Source: a virus
Reading direction: 5' to 3' (one strand)
Virus record (IMG/VR): IMGVR_UViG_3300044946_000035
Span: 1 to 53,926 of that record
DNA: 53,926 nt
Every line of letters starts with the position of its first letter. Position 1 is the first letter of the stretch. The translations under genes and the position numbers were made by a program. Positions 44,698 through 53,621 of this stretch are shown here, in pieces. The notes beneath the pieces were generated by a model that saw only the letters and a program-made list of their open reading frames with translations, was not told the DNA's origin and did not search any database.

Positions 44698-47600
44698 ACC
44701 GACTACGCGCATTACTCATTACTCTCGCCCTGGCCTGCGCCCTCAGCCCCCCGGCGCTCGCCCAGACCTCGATCAATCAAGCCGGAGGCATCGGCAATGG
44801 CGGCACCGACTGTTCGACCGCCATCAACTGCGTGATCCTCCAGATATCTCCGGGGAGTCTCGGTTCCGCTTCCATCTGGGTCACGGGCACATGGAGCGCT
44901 ACGCTTCAGTTCGAGGTCACCTCCGATATCATCGCCAGCGGCTCGACCAACACCCAACTGAATGCGCTCACCTGGGTCTCGGTCAACGCGTTTCCCTCGA
45001 CTTCCACCACGGGCGCGAGCAACACGACCACAAATGGCCTCTGGGTACTGAACGCAGCCAATATCACCGGCCTGCGGGTCCGGGCATCGACTTACGCCTC
45101 CGGTCTCGTCAACGTAACCCTCCGGGCATCCACTGCTTCTGCCCGTAACAATGGCGGCGGCTCCGGCAGCGGGGTAGGCATCTATACGGTGGCTACCCTG
45201 CCTTCGGGCCTGGGCGCGGGTGGCACGGGAACTCTCGATACGGTCAAGGACGGTTCGACGGCAAGCGACTGCACTGTCGGCGGTGGAAGCAATGCCGTGG
45301 CTTGCATTTGGACCGGCGCGGCGTGGGCCTTCGCGGGATCGTCCGCAGCGGCTCCGGCGTTCTCGGCGATTACGAGCGCGACTAACACCTCGGCGACTAT
45401 GACTTGCGGCGCGGGTTGCACCATGACCACGACCAGCACTGGGGTCAACAATGCGAACGAGGTTAACGGGGGAACGGTCCCGGCCAGCGCTCCCTTAGTC
45501 GGTACCAACTCCAGCAAGCAGCCGATATCGGTAACCACGATTCCGACCTCAACCGTCCCGGCATTCACCGGGGACATGACCAACACTGCCGGTTCGCTCG
45601 CCACCACGGTTGGCCAGGTCAACGGTGCCGCGCTGCCCGCATCGGCCACATTTGCCGGGACCAATGGCAGCAACCAGGTGATCGCTACGGCCTGCACCTC
45701 GGCGGATCTGGTCGTCGGTAACGCTTCCAATAAGCCGGCTTGTGTGGCCCTCACGGGAGACTCTACCCTTACGAATGCCGGTCTTATGACCAATACCGCC
45801 CTGAATGGAGGATCGGTTCCAGCATCGGCTAAAGTGCTTGGCACCAACGGCTCCTCGCAGCCGATCGCGGCAGCTTTGACCTCAGCTCACCTCTATGTCG
45901 GCAACGCAAGCAACCTTCCGGCGGACGTGGCTTTGACCGGAGACTCGACGCTTACCAACGCTGGACTGATGACCAACACGGCCATCAATGGAGGCGCATT
46001 CCCCACCTCCGCCTCGGTCATCGGATCGAATGGCAGCGCCCAGCCGGTTACTGCCACCGCCCACGGCATCCAGGCCCCGCAGGATTGCAACGACGCTTCC
46101 GGCTCGGGAACGGCGCAAACATGCAGCACCACGGTTACCTTCACGCTGGGCCAGAAGGATTGCGTCAACTACACGCCGGGGACCACCAACACGGGAGATG
46201 TGACGCTCGCGGTGAACAGCGGCACGGCTTACCATTTTTACAAGTGGGGAGGGTCTTCCACGCTGGCGTCGGGAGATCTGGTGGCGGGCGTGACGCAGGT
46301 GGTATGTCTCGATTCCAGCAACCGATTTGAGCTGCCTACGGTCGGCAACCCTCCAGCGTCCGGCGCGACGATTAACAACCAGAATCAGTACGGAGCGCCT
46401 TACTATTCCACCTCGGGGTCGAATAACACCCTCAGCGGAATCGCCCCTCCAACCACGCAGGGATACTTTAATCAGGACTGGGTGAATACGACCAACGCGG
46501 CATCCGCTCCCCAAGTTGTCCAAGTCGGCCTCACCGGGCGGTCGCTTACCGGATCGGCTACTACCTGTGGAGGCTCCGGCGTTCTCTACAGCGATGTCGC
46601 CAGCTGGATTGATCACGACCAGGCCGCGACAGGAACGGTGAATTGCTCCCTGCCGACGCCAGCCACGTTGAACAACACCAGTTTCGCCTTCCGCTATACC
46701 AACCACTCGGCACAGACGGATACGATCACGCCAGCGGGGGGCTATACGATCCAGCTCGGCTCAGGAGCGGCGGCGTCAACTCTCAGCGTGGCGTCGGGAG
46801 TAGGCTGCGGGATCATCGTTGATCCGAACTCGGCGTCAAACTGGCTGGCAGACTGCTCAAACATCAACGGGACTACGGGCACAGGCACGGTCACGCACAG
46901 CGTCGGCGCGCTGACACCGCTCTACGCCCCAGTGATCGCCAATGGAGGAGCGGATGTTCAGAGTACGGGCGGGGGCTATATCATGCTGCCTCCCTTGACC
47001 TCCGGGTCCGATGTATGCGGCCCGCTGAACACCGCCCTCCTTGCAGCCCAGACTGCTGGCGTGGTGACCCCAAAGATCGACCTTTCGGGAATCGGCCCGA
47101 ATGTCATCTGTACCAGCGATCCCTTCGTTGGATTCACGAGCGTTAACGGCGCGGAAATCGACATCGGCGGCGGCACCATCTCCACCAACGTACCGATTGG
47201 GCTTCCCTACCGCGTGAGCCTGCACGGAACGTTTGGTTCGGGTAGCAGCATTAACGCCAGCACCACCTTTCACACCAACTACCCGACGATTGTCGGGACG
47301 ACGGCCTCGAACGACACCATCTGTTTCTCCAACGGAAACACGACGGTCATCTCGGGAACGAATGTGTCTGGCACTTGCACCGCAGGGGGCATAGCGTCTT
47401 TTGCCGGAGTGTTACCCCACTATGTTTTGCTGATGTGTCCGGGCACGACGCCCGCTTGCAATCCCGGTAATACTTTAGCAGTTGGAATCGTCCAAAGCGT
47501 GTCGAGTACAACGGCAGGCAATTCGTCGCTAACCCTTCAGCTTGGCCCATCGGGCAGCCTGACCATCCCGACCAGCGGGACCGGGTACCACTATGCGTTC

Positions 47601-49868
47601 GTGGCCCCACTGTTCTTTACCAGCTACCAGAACCAGTCGGGAGGCCTGATCACCACTAATTATCAGGAGTTGGAGCATGTCAGTCTGGGGGTAAACGATT
47701 CGACCTCTGGCGTCACCGACTGTCACTTTGGCTATTTCAATATGACAGGGCAAGAAGGCGTCTGGATGAACGATGTCAAGATCACCGACTCCTGCTGGGC
47801 TTATGTCGGGCAGTTCGAGCCGGGAGAGAACTCTGGCCCGCATCGCAATCTATACCTGTTATCGACCAAGGGATACTCATCGTCTATCGGAGGAGTCGGA
47901 ATCGTCGCCCGTGTGGCTACCTGGCACGGAGTACAAGACTCGACTATCAACATTCGCAATAGCACTTCTGAAACTGCGGTGACGGGCATTCTGGCCGCGA
48001 ACGGCTACAACGCACATGCGGGGACCTTGCCCAACTACGGCCCGGCCCAGTACATCCGTAACCACATCGAAATCGCAGGCGCGGGAGACGCGATCCAGAT
48101 CGGAGATGCTCTGGTATGGCCATGGGCCGCGAATGGCGAAGGTTTATCCGCTGTCAGCTTTGCCAACAACAGCGGCGGGCCGTCGAACGCGGGGAATCTC
48201 TATCACGTGATGAACGCGACCGGAGCCAGTGGAAGTTACAACGTCATTATCGACAACAGCGCCACGGAAGATGTCAACGCGCAATCGAACTGCATCAAGG
48301 ACGACGTAAATACGCTGAATTATGCGAACTGCCCTGTCCACTGGGCGGGCCCGGCGCAAGTCGCATCCGCCCCGGATATCATCGACGGAGGAGTGACCGC
48401 CTTCGGTCCGCTGGATATCGGAACGGTGGGCACGGCTGGCGTGCTTGGACTAGTCGGCTCGACCTCCGGCATAGCTACCTGCACTGCGCCAGCGGTCGCC
48501 GGGACGAGCACCAACGCGGTTGTCTGTACGAATAATCTCCAGGCTCCTGCGCTGGTCTCAACTGTAGCGATCGGCACCGCGCCACTCACTGTGACCTCGA
48601 CCACAGTTGTGCCGAACCTGAATGTCTCACAGCTCCTCGGGAAGACCTGGGCGGTTCCGTCCACCATCGGCAGCACCACGCCGAACACAGGTGCGTTCAC
48701 TACTCTGAGCGCATCGGGACAGGCCTCGGCTACCGCTGCCGGAGCGGCGTCCACCCCCGGCCTTCTCGTGTCCGGCGCTCCCTACACTGGTGGCTCCTCT
48801 TCAACCACCCAGCCGCAGGTGTATGTAAGCTCTGGCGGGTCAGTCACGGGATTCTCGACCGCAGGCACCGTATTCGGCATGAACGCGCCCTCGGGATTCA
48901 CCGGCAACCTGATTGATAGTTTCGTGAACGGCGGCGCGTCTCACTTATTCACGGTCAATTATCAGGGGAATATCACTGCCGGGTCATTGGCTGAAAATCT
49001 TTTGGCCGGAGCATCAGCGGCGGCTACCATTACTGAAGGTGGATCAACCTTCAGTGTGACGAGGGCAGGAGTATCTACCGCAAACCTAACCTATCCTTGG
49101 GTGTTCACGAACGCCAACTCGACGAACAACAATACTTCCGGGGTTGTGGGATTTAGCGCCAGCGGATCATCGACGGGCCAAACGGTAATGAATCTGAATC
49201 AGGCCACGACGGGCGGAGACATCCTCGACTGGGGCACGGGCGGATCATACTCGGCAGGAGTGCTCTCGGGGCAGACAATCTCTGGAAGCATCCTTGAGAA
49301 CGGTTCGATTCAGACCAAGGGAACAACTGCTGGATTCGTCGCCATGTCTCAGGGTTCGACCAGTTCAGGGGTCGCGCCTTGCAATGCAGCAACTACAATC
49401 TGTTTCCAGGCTCCAACTTCAGTTACATCGCAACTCCGTGTTCTGGCAGGCGCTCCGGCGACTGGATTCCCTTTGTACACCAACTCATCTGGCACGATGA
49501 CGGAGACAATCAGTGCGACCAGTGGGACGCTTAGCTCAGGAGTTGGAGTTCTGGGCACGCTAGCGGTGAACGCCGTTCTTGCTTCAACGGTAGCCAATGC
49601 CGCAGGCCATTTCACCAATCTCCAAGTCGTGACTTCGCTAGGCGGCACATGTTCAACGGTTCCAATCTTCAACGTGTTCGACGGAACAACGAACACTGGC
49701 TCGACGGTCACTGCGACATCGAGCACACAGACCAAGGGAACGGGCACCAGCACGGCACAGACCCTCACCTTTGCGGCGGGAGATGTGATTGGTATCTACA
49801 TTTCAACGGCAGGGGCGACATGCACCCTAGATCAATTCGTCGTCTCGGCGCAATACTCGATCCCATGA
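44694..49868 (+). CDS. giant exported fibre-like protein, 1724 residues
   Basis: A Sec signal (MNRLRALLITLALACALSPP, cleaved near ALA|Q24) leads into a Gly/Ser/Thr/Asn-rich chain. Residues about 280-460 contain three near-identical units of 61 residues (VGNASNKPACVALTGDSTLT and copies). The middle (about 770-1230) has beta-helix-like rungs, for example GLITTNYQELEHVSLGVND and SRNxxLLSTKGYSSSIGG-like strands, as in spikes that cleave surface glycans. The C-terminal third is again repeat-rich. Almost 10 percent of the genome is spent on this gene, so it is likely the main adhesion fibre, or a large secreted adhesin. Confidence 0.65.
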   Translation: MNRLRALLITLALACALSPPALAQTSINQAGGIGNGGTDCSTAINCVILQISPGSLGSASIWVTGTWSATLQFEVTSDIIASGSTNTQLNALTWVSVNAFPSTSTTGASNTTTNGLWVLNAANITGLRVRASTYASGLVNVTLRASTASARNNGGGSGSGVGIYTVATLPSGLGAGGTGTLDTVKDGSTASDCTVGGGSNAVACIWTGAAWAFAGSSAAAPAFSAITSATNTSATMTCGAGCTMTTTSTGVNNANEVNGGTVPASAPLVGTNSSKQPISVTTIPTSTVPAFTGDMTNTAGSLATTVGQVNGAALPASATFAGTNGSNQVIATACTSADLVVGNASNKPACVALTGDSTLTNAGLMTNTALNGGSVPASAKVLGTNGSSQPIAAALTSAHLYVGNASNLPADVALTGDSTLTNAGLMTNTAINGGAFPTSASVIGSNGSAQPVTATAHGIQAPQDCNDASGSGTAQTCSTTVTFTLGQKDCVNYTPGTTNTGDVTLAVNSGTAYHFYKWGGSSTLASGDLVAGVTQVVCLDSSNRFELPTVGNPPASGATINNQNQYGAPYYSTSGSNNTLSGIAPPTTQGYFNQDWVNTTNAASAPQVVQVGLTGRSLTGSATTCGGSGVLYSDVASWIDHDQAATGTVNCSLPTPATLNNTSFAFRYTNHSAQTDTITPAGGYTIQLGSGAAASTLSVASGVGCGIIVDPNSASNWLADCSNINGTTGTGTVTHSVGALTPLYAPVIANGGADVQSTGGGYIMLPPLTSGSDVCGPLNTALLAAQTAGVVTPKIDLSGIGPNVICTSDPFVGFTSVNGAEIDIGGGTISTNVPIGLPYRVSLHGTFGSGSSINASTTFHTNYPTIVGTTASNDTICFSNGNTTVISGTNVSGTCTAGGIASFAGVLPHYVLLMCPGTTPACNPGNTLAVGIVQSVSSTTAGNSSLTLQLGPSGSLTIPTSGTGYHYAFVAPLFFTSYQNQSGGLITTNYQELEHVSLGVNDSTSGVTDCHFGYFNMTGQEGVWMNDVKITDSCWAYVGQFEPGENSGPHRNLYLLSTKGYSSSIGGVGIVARVATWHGVQDSTINIRNSTSETAVTGILAANGYNAHAGTLPNYGPAQYIRNHIEIAGAGDAIQIGDALVWPWAANGEGLSAVSFANNSGGPSNAGNLYHVMNATGASGSYNVIIDNSATEDVNAQSNCIKDDVNTLNYANCPVHWAGPAQVASAPDIIDGGVTAFGPLDIGTVGTAGVLGLVGSTSGIATCTAPAVAGTSTNAVVCTNNLQAPALVSTVAIGTAPLTVTSTTVVPNLNVSQLLGKTWAVPSTIGSTTPNTGAFTTLSASGQASATAAGAASTPGLLVSGAPYTGGSSSTTQPQVYVSSGGSVTGFSTAGTVFGMNAPSGFTGNLIDSFVNGGASHLFTVNYQGNITAGSLAENLLAGASAAATITEGGSTFSVTRAGVSTANLTYPWVFTNANSTNNNTSGVVGFSASGSSTGQTVMNLNQATTGGDILDWGTGGSYSAGVLSGQTISGSILENGSIQTKGTTAGFVAMSQGSTSSGVAPCNAATTICFQAPTSVTSQLRVLAGAPATGFPLYTNSSGTMTETISATSGTLSSGVGVLGTLAVNAVLASTVANAAGHFTNLQVVTSLGGTCSTVPIFNVFDGTTNTGSTVTATSSTQTKGTGTSTAQTLTFAAGDVIGIYISTAGATCTLDQFVVSAQYSIP
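45532..46080 (+). repeat. tandem coding repeats in the giant fibre gene, unit 183 bases
   Basis: Two clear units start near 45715 and 45898, 183 bases (61 codons) apart; a more diverged unit precedes them from about 45532. Each encodes VGNAS-x-x-PA-x-VALTGDSTLTNAGLMTNTA-like sequence followed by NGG, then PASA, then GTNGS-x-QP. Such repeats often recombine and change fibre length. Confidence 0.7.
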
Positions 49869-50668
49869 GAAAACTACTCATCTTCGTTGTACTCATCGCG
49901 GCTTCGTTTCTCCATGCTCAAGGCGGGATCGGGGGTAAGGGTGGTATTGGCGGGAAGGGTGGGATTGGGGGAGGGGTAACGAGTGGCGGCGGCAGTGTCA
50001 CAATCGCAAACCACTCTGCACCAAATAGTGCGTGCAGCGGTTCTACGACCTGTACGATTTCCATCACTGTAGGAACAACCGGAGACACGGTAGTCGGGGA
50101 GCTTCAGGGTTGCGTAGGAGCGAGTTGTGTCGCAGATACGGGTTGTACGTTCGCTGTCACTGATGGGACAAACACTTATTCGGCCATCTCTGGAGCCACC
50201 CTCCACGCGGTTACCGGAATACTTGGTTTCTACCCATTTGTTGCCGTTAACGCTACAGCAGGTACGTACACTCTGACCTTTACGATCAGCGGAGCCAGTT
50301 GCAACAGCGGTTCGCCAGCATTCGACTATGCTTATGTTTCTTACGCAGATTTTGCTGGGGCAAGCACGTCGTCCTCGGTTGATTCTGCCGTATCGAACAC
50401 CCACGTAGGTTCTACGTTCGTCACATCAGACAGCATCACTACCGCAGGCAATGTAGCTTTCTCTGGAGAGGTAATTTATACCGACATAGACAGCTCTGGG
50501 GCAGTCGCAATGACTGCCTGCTCCACTCTGGATGCCGCATTCAACGGTGGCGTATCCATTACTGCCGATTCAGTTCATCCAGCATCCGGTGGTACCGTCA
50601 CATGTTCGTGGTCACAAAATTCCGCTTCGGGTGCCGCACGAGCGACCATAATCGGTATCCACCCATGA
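49865..50668 (+). CDS. exported Gly-repeat and Cys protein
   Basis: The 267-residue product has a Sec signal (MRKLLIFVVLIAASFLHA|Q), then three GGIGGKG repeats (residues 20-36), then a beta-rich domain with several Cys (SACSGSTTCTISITVG, LQGCVGASCVADTGC) that may form disulfides. Disulfides fit a protein that leaves the cytoplasm. It follows the giant fibre gene by an ATGA overlap and may be a partner of it. Confidence 0.65.
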   Translation: MRKLLIFVVLIAASFLHAQGGIGGKGGIGGKGGIGGGVTSGGGSVTIANHSAPNSACSGSTTCTISITVGTTGDTVVGELQGCVGASCVADTGCTFAVTDGTNTYSAISGATLHAVTGILGFYPFVAVNATAGTYTLTFTISGASCNSGSPAFDYAYVSYADFAGASTSSSVDSAVSNTHVGSTFVTSDSITTAGNVAFSGEVIYTDIDSSGAVAMTACSTLDAAFNGGVSITADSVHPASGGTVTCSWSQNSASGAARATIIGIHP

Positions 50669-53058
50669 AGCGGCTGCTGCTTACAATCTGCTTGATACTC
50701 TGCTCCATTTATAGTTCTGCCCAAGCATGGTCAGGAATCCTTGCTACGTCTAGAGCTATCGACTGGTCGAGTGTTGGTGCTGCAAATATCGGCACCCCCC
50801 GGACCCAATGCGGTGCGACGATTGCCGCTTACGGGTCGAGTGGTACTCCGCAATCCGCCGCAGCAATCAACACAGCACTCGCCGCCTGTCCTTACAACGG
50901 CTTCGTTCTGCTCGGCCCGGGCACGTTCTACCTGAATACCGGAATCTACTTTCCGTTTGGCGGGAGTAATAGCTCAGGATGCTCGACCAACTGCTCAAAT
51001 GTGACTCTGCGTGGGTCCGGGCCAAGCTCGACATTCATCATTTTCAGCGGTGGCACATCGTCAAGCTATTGCAACCCCCACTCAATCTGCGCCTCTGGTT
51101 CGTCGAACAACTATGCTGGAGGGCCGTCAAATTCCGCGAGTTGGGCGGCAGGGTATTCTCAGGGAACGATCTTGATCACGCTGAATAGTTTGGTCAATTC
51201 GGCTCCCGTCGTGGGCCAGCCCATCATTCTTGATCAGATCGACAACCAATCAGACAATGGCGCGCTGTATATCGGCTGCGAATATCCTGATGGTTCGACT
51301 TCCTGCCCAAACATCAGCCAAGTCGCGAGTGGCTACCAGCGCGGCGAAGGTTCTTATACCACCGTCCGAGGGCAGCAACAATTTGTCACCGTGACAAGCA
51401 TCTCAGGCTCGGGCACTGGACCGTACACAGTCGGCATTACGCCCGGACTCTACGCTTCTAACTGGAATGCGGTTCCGGGCACAAGTCTCCCCGGCGCATG
51501 GTGGGCTTCTGGCCCGGTTTACAATGATGGCGTCGAGAGTCTGTCTGAAGACCTGACAGCGTGGACGAATGCGGGCGGAAGTGGGATCACGTTTTACAAC
51601 TGTCAAGGCTGTTGGGTGAAGGCCGTTCGCAGCATTACATCATCAGCGGGGGGGACCGGATGGTATCACGTCGGCTTCGCCAACTCCAACCACGGCACGG
51701 TTCGCGACTCGTATTTCTACGGCTATCAAGGTGATGATTATGGCGTCTCGACCTATGGCGCGGGCGACATTCTCACCGAGAACAACATCCACCAGTACCC
51801 AGCGGAAAACGGCTTCTATAACTCTGACTGTGAAGGCTGCGTCTCGACTTATGAGTTTACGGTAAATCCCTACTTCGGACAATCGGCAAACTGGCTGGCC
51901 CAGCCTTCCGATTTTCACAGCATCGCATTGTTCACGCTCTTTGAAGGCAATATCGGGGCGGGAATCTATGAAGATGACTTCCACGGCAGCCATGGGCTGA
52001 ACACGCAATTTAGAAACCGCTGGGATGGAAGAGAGCAGAACAACGGCGGGGCAACGAGTAGTCAGACTCTGGCAATGGTTCTCTACCCAAACGCCCGGTA
52101 TAACAACACGGTCGGAAACGTCCTTGGCACTCCCGGCTATCACACGACCTACAAAACGACGCCAACGCAGTGCCCAACTCCCGGCACCTGTGCGGCGTGG
52201 GACACGACCGTCATCGGGGCCGGGGTGGGGAATACAGTCAGCGCCAATGATGCCTTGGTCAATACCACTTCGATGTTCTGGGGCAATTGGGACAATGTGG
52301 ACAACACAACGCGCTGGTGTGGAAACTCCTCGAATACAGGCTGGTCCACCACCTGTGGAAGCGTCTCGGAAGTTCCAACGGGGCTGAGTTCCTACGCGAA
52401 TACCGTCCCCGCAACCCAGACTCTTCCGTCATCGTTCATTTACACGACGAAACCTTCCTGGTGGACTTCGGGAAAAGCGTGGCCCAACATCGGGCCGGAC
52501 GTGACGGGCGGAAATGTCGGCCAGTGCTCAGGGGGAACCTATGACAGCTCAGAGGTTCTGAGTCCCGGCTCGAACTGCACCGGAGGGACGTTTACGGCGG
52601 TCGGGGGTGGCCTTGTGGTGAGCAATCCGGCAATGGACTGCTACTTCGCCATGGGCGGAAATCCGAATGGAACGGGTAGTGCGCTGACGGGCTTCAATTC
52701 GAGTAATTGTCCATACCTGGCCCCAGCAACGCAAGCCTCGGCTCCGTCCTGCACTCCAACCTCCGGCACCGTCCCCCAGACCGTAACCTGCACCAATCCG
52801 AACTCCGGTACGACGGTCATGTGCTACAACTTCACGGGTGGCCCCACAACAGATGGCACGGGAGCAGGCTGCGGGGCTGGCAGCACAAAATACACGACGG
52901 CGCTGACGATCTCCGTGCCGGAAACGCTTTACATCGTCGCCGGAACAAGCACACTGACGGACAGTGCGGTATCGTCGTACAGATACCTTGGCACATCGGC
53001 TCGCCCTGTGAATCTCATCATCGCCCGGCAACTACAGAATGCGGAGGCCTCTCAATGA
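50665..53058 (+). CDS. exported beta-helix spike-like protein with CHB_HEX-like end
   Basis: The 797-residue product has a Sec signal (MKRLLLTICLILCSIYSSA|Q). Residues 55-110 (GTPQSAAAINTALAACP, then GPGTFYLNTGIYFP) match the start of the pectate-lyase-like tail-spike domain, where a tail begins after an A-x-x-A-x-x-A helix. A long beta-helix follows with NNIHQYPAENGFYNSDCEGC. Residues about 690-775 (PSCTPTSGTVPQTVTCTNPN, YTTALTISVPETLYIVAG) resemble a chitobiase C-terminal-like (CHB_HEX) domain. It probably binds or cuts a surface glycan. It overlaps its neighbour by ATGA. Confidence 0.7.
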   Translation: MKRLLLTICLILCSIYSSAQAWSGILATSRAIDWSSVGAANIGTPRTQCGATIAAYGSSGTPQSAAAINTALAACPYNGFVLLGPGTFYLNTGIYFPFGGSNSSGCSTNCSNVTLRGSGPSSTFIIFSGGTSSSYCNPHSICASGSSNNYAGGPSNSASWAAGYSQGTILITLNSLVNSAPVVGQPIILDQIDNQSDNGALYIGCEYPDGSTSCPNISQVASGYQRGEGSYTTVRGQQQFVTVTSISGSGTGPYTVGITPGLYASNWNAVPGTSLPGAWWASGPVYNDGVESLSEDLTAWTNAGGSGITFYNCQGCWVKAVRSITSSAGGTGWYHVGFANSNHGTVRDSYFYGYQGDDYGVSTYGAGDILTENNIHQYPAENGFYNSDCEGCVSTYEFTVNPYFGQSANWLAQPSDFHSIALFTLFEGNIGAGIYEDDFHGSHGLNTQFRNRWDGREQNNGGATSSQTLAMVLYPNARYNNTVGNVLGTPGYHTTYKTTPTQCPTPGTCAAWDTTVIGAGVGNTVSANDALVNTTSMFWGNWDNVDNTTRWCGNSSNTGWSTTCGSVSEVPTGLSSYANTVPATQTLPSSFIYTTKPSWWTSGKAWPNIGPDVTGGNVGQCSGGTYDSSEVLSPGSNCTGGTFTAVGGGLVVSNPAMDCYFAMGGNPNGTGSALTGFNSSNCPYLAPATQASAPSCTPTSGTVPQTVTCTNPNSGTTVMCYNFTGGPTTDGTGAGCGAGSTKYTTALTISVPETLYIVAGTSTLTDSAVSSYRYLGTSARPVNLIIARQLQNAEASQ

Positions 53059-53324
53059 CCAACTTAGCGAATATAAACTGGATATCACTCGGCACGGAAA
53101 TCGTAGCTGGAGCCTCGGTTCTGCATACCGTCCTCCCCCCGTGGGACTTTCTCGATGAATTTCCCACGGCCCAGAAACTCTATAAAGTCTTCGTCTATCT
53201 CGTGGGCTATGTGGCCCTGAACGCCCGTAGTACGGTTTACCAGAAGATCTCGGTGAACAATCCTAACGGGCCGAACGCGAACTGTACCCCTACGACTCCC
53301 GCGCCTGCCGCGCCCAAGCCGTAG
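53055..53324 (+). CDS. hypothetical small protein after the spike gene
   Basis: The 89-residue product overlaps the spike stop (ATGA). It has WISLGTEIVAGASVLHTVLPPW, a second hydrophobic stretch VFVYLVGYVALNA, and a Pro/Ala/Asn-rich tail. One or two membrane segments are possible. It starts the lysis-like group that crosses the join. No family was recognised. Confidence 0.55.
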   Translation: MTNLANINWISLGTEIVAGASVLHTVLPPWDFLDEFPTAQKLYKVFVYLVGYVALNARSTVYQKISVNNPNGPNANCTPTTPAPAAPKP

Positions 53325-53348
53325 ACTCTGGCCTTAGGAGGGTTGAAT

Positions 53349-53621
53349 GTGGCCGCCTTTGTTGCGCTTGCTGAGTTGTCCGATCGAGAGCAGGTCCGTC
53401 TCTTGTTCGCTGTCATGGGGACTCTTGGTACTGTCCTGTTTACTGCTTTTTGTTGGCTGGTTAAACTTGCAATCCGCCGTGAAGTGGCTCGTAGCGATGA
53501 TCGAGCGGAGAGACGTGAGCAGTGGGAACGAGATCAAGACGAGTTTAGAAACTGGGTCCGTGTCATTTTCGCGCTTCATGGAATGCTCCCAACACCCAAG
53601 GACCCAGGCGGTGATGAATAG
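53349..53621 (+). CDS. membrane-anchored coiled-coil protein (holin-like candidate)
   Basis: GTG 53349 is chosen because AGGAGG (53336-53341) lies seven bases ahead; a TTG at 53343 is too close to it. The 90-residue product has a hydrophobic segment near residues 19-41 (LLFAVMGTLGTVLFTAFCWLV) followed by a charged helix (RREVARSDDRAERREQWERDQ). This is the reverse of the tail-anchored protein at 588-911. It may be part of the lysis or spanin set. Confidence 0.6.
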   Translation: MAAFVALAELSDREQVRLLFAVMGTLGTVLFTAFCWLVKLAIRREVARSDDRAERREQWERDQDEFRNWVRVIFALHGMLPTPKDPGGDE

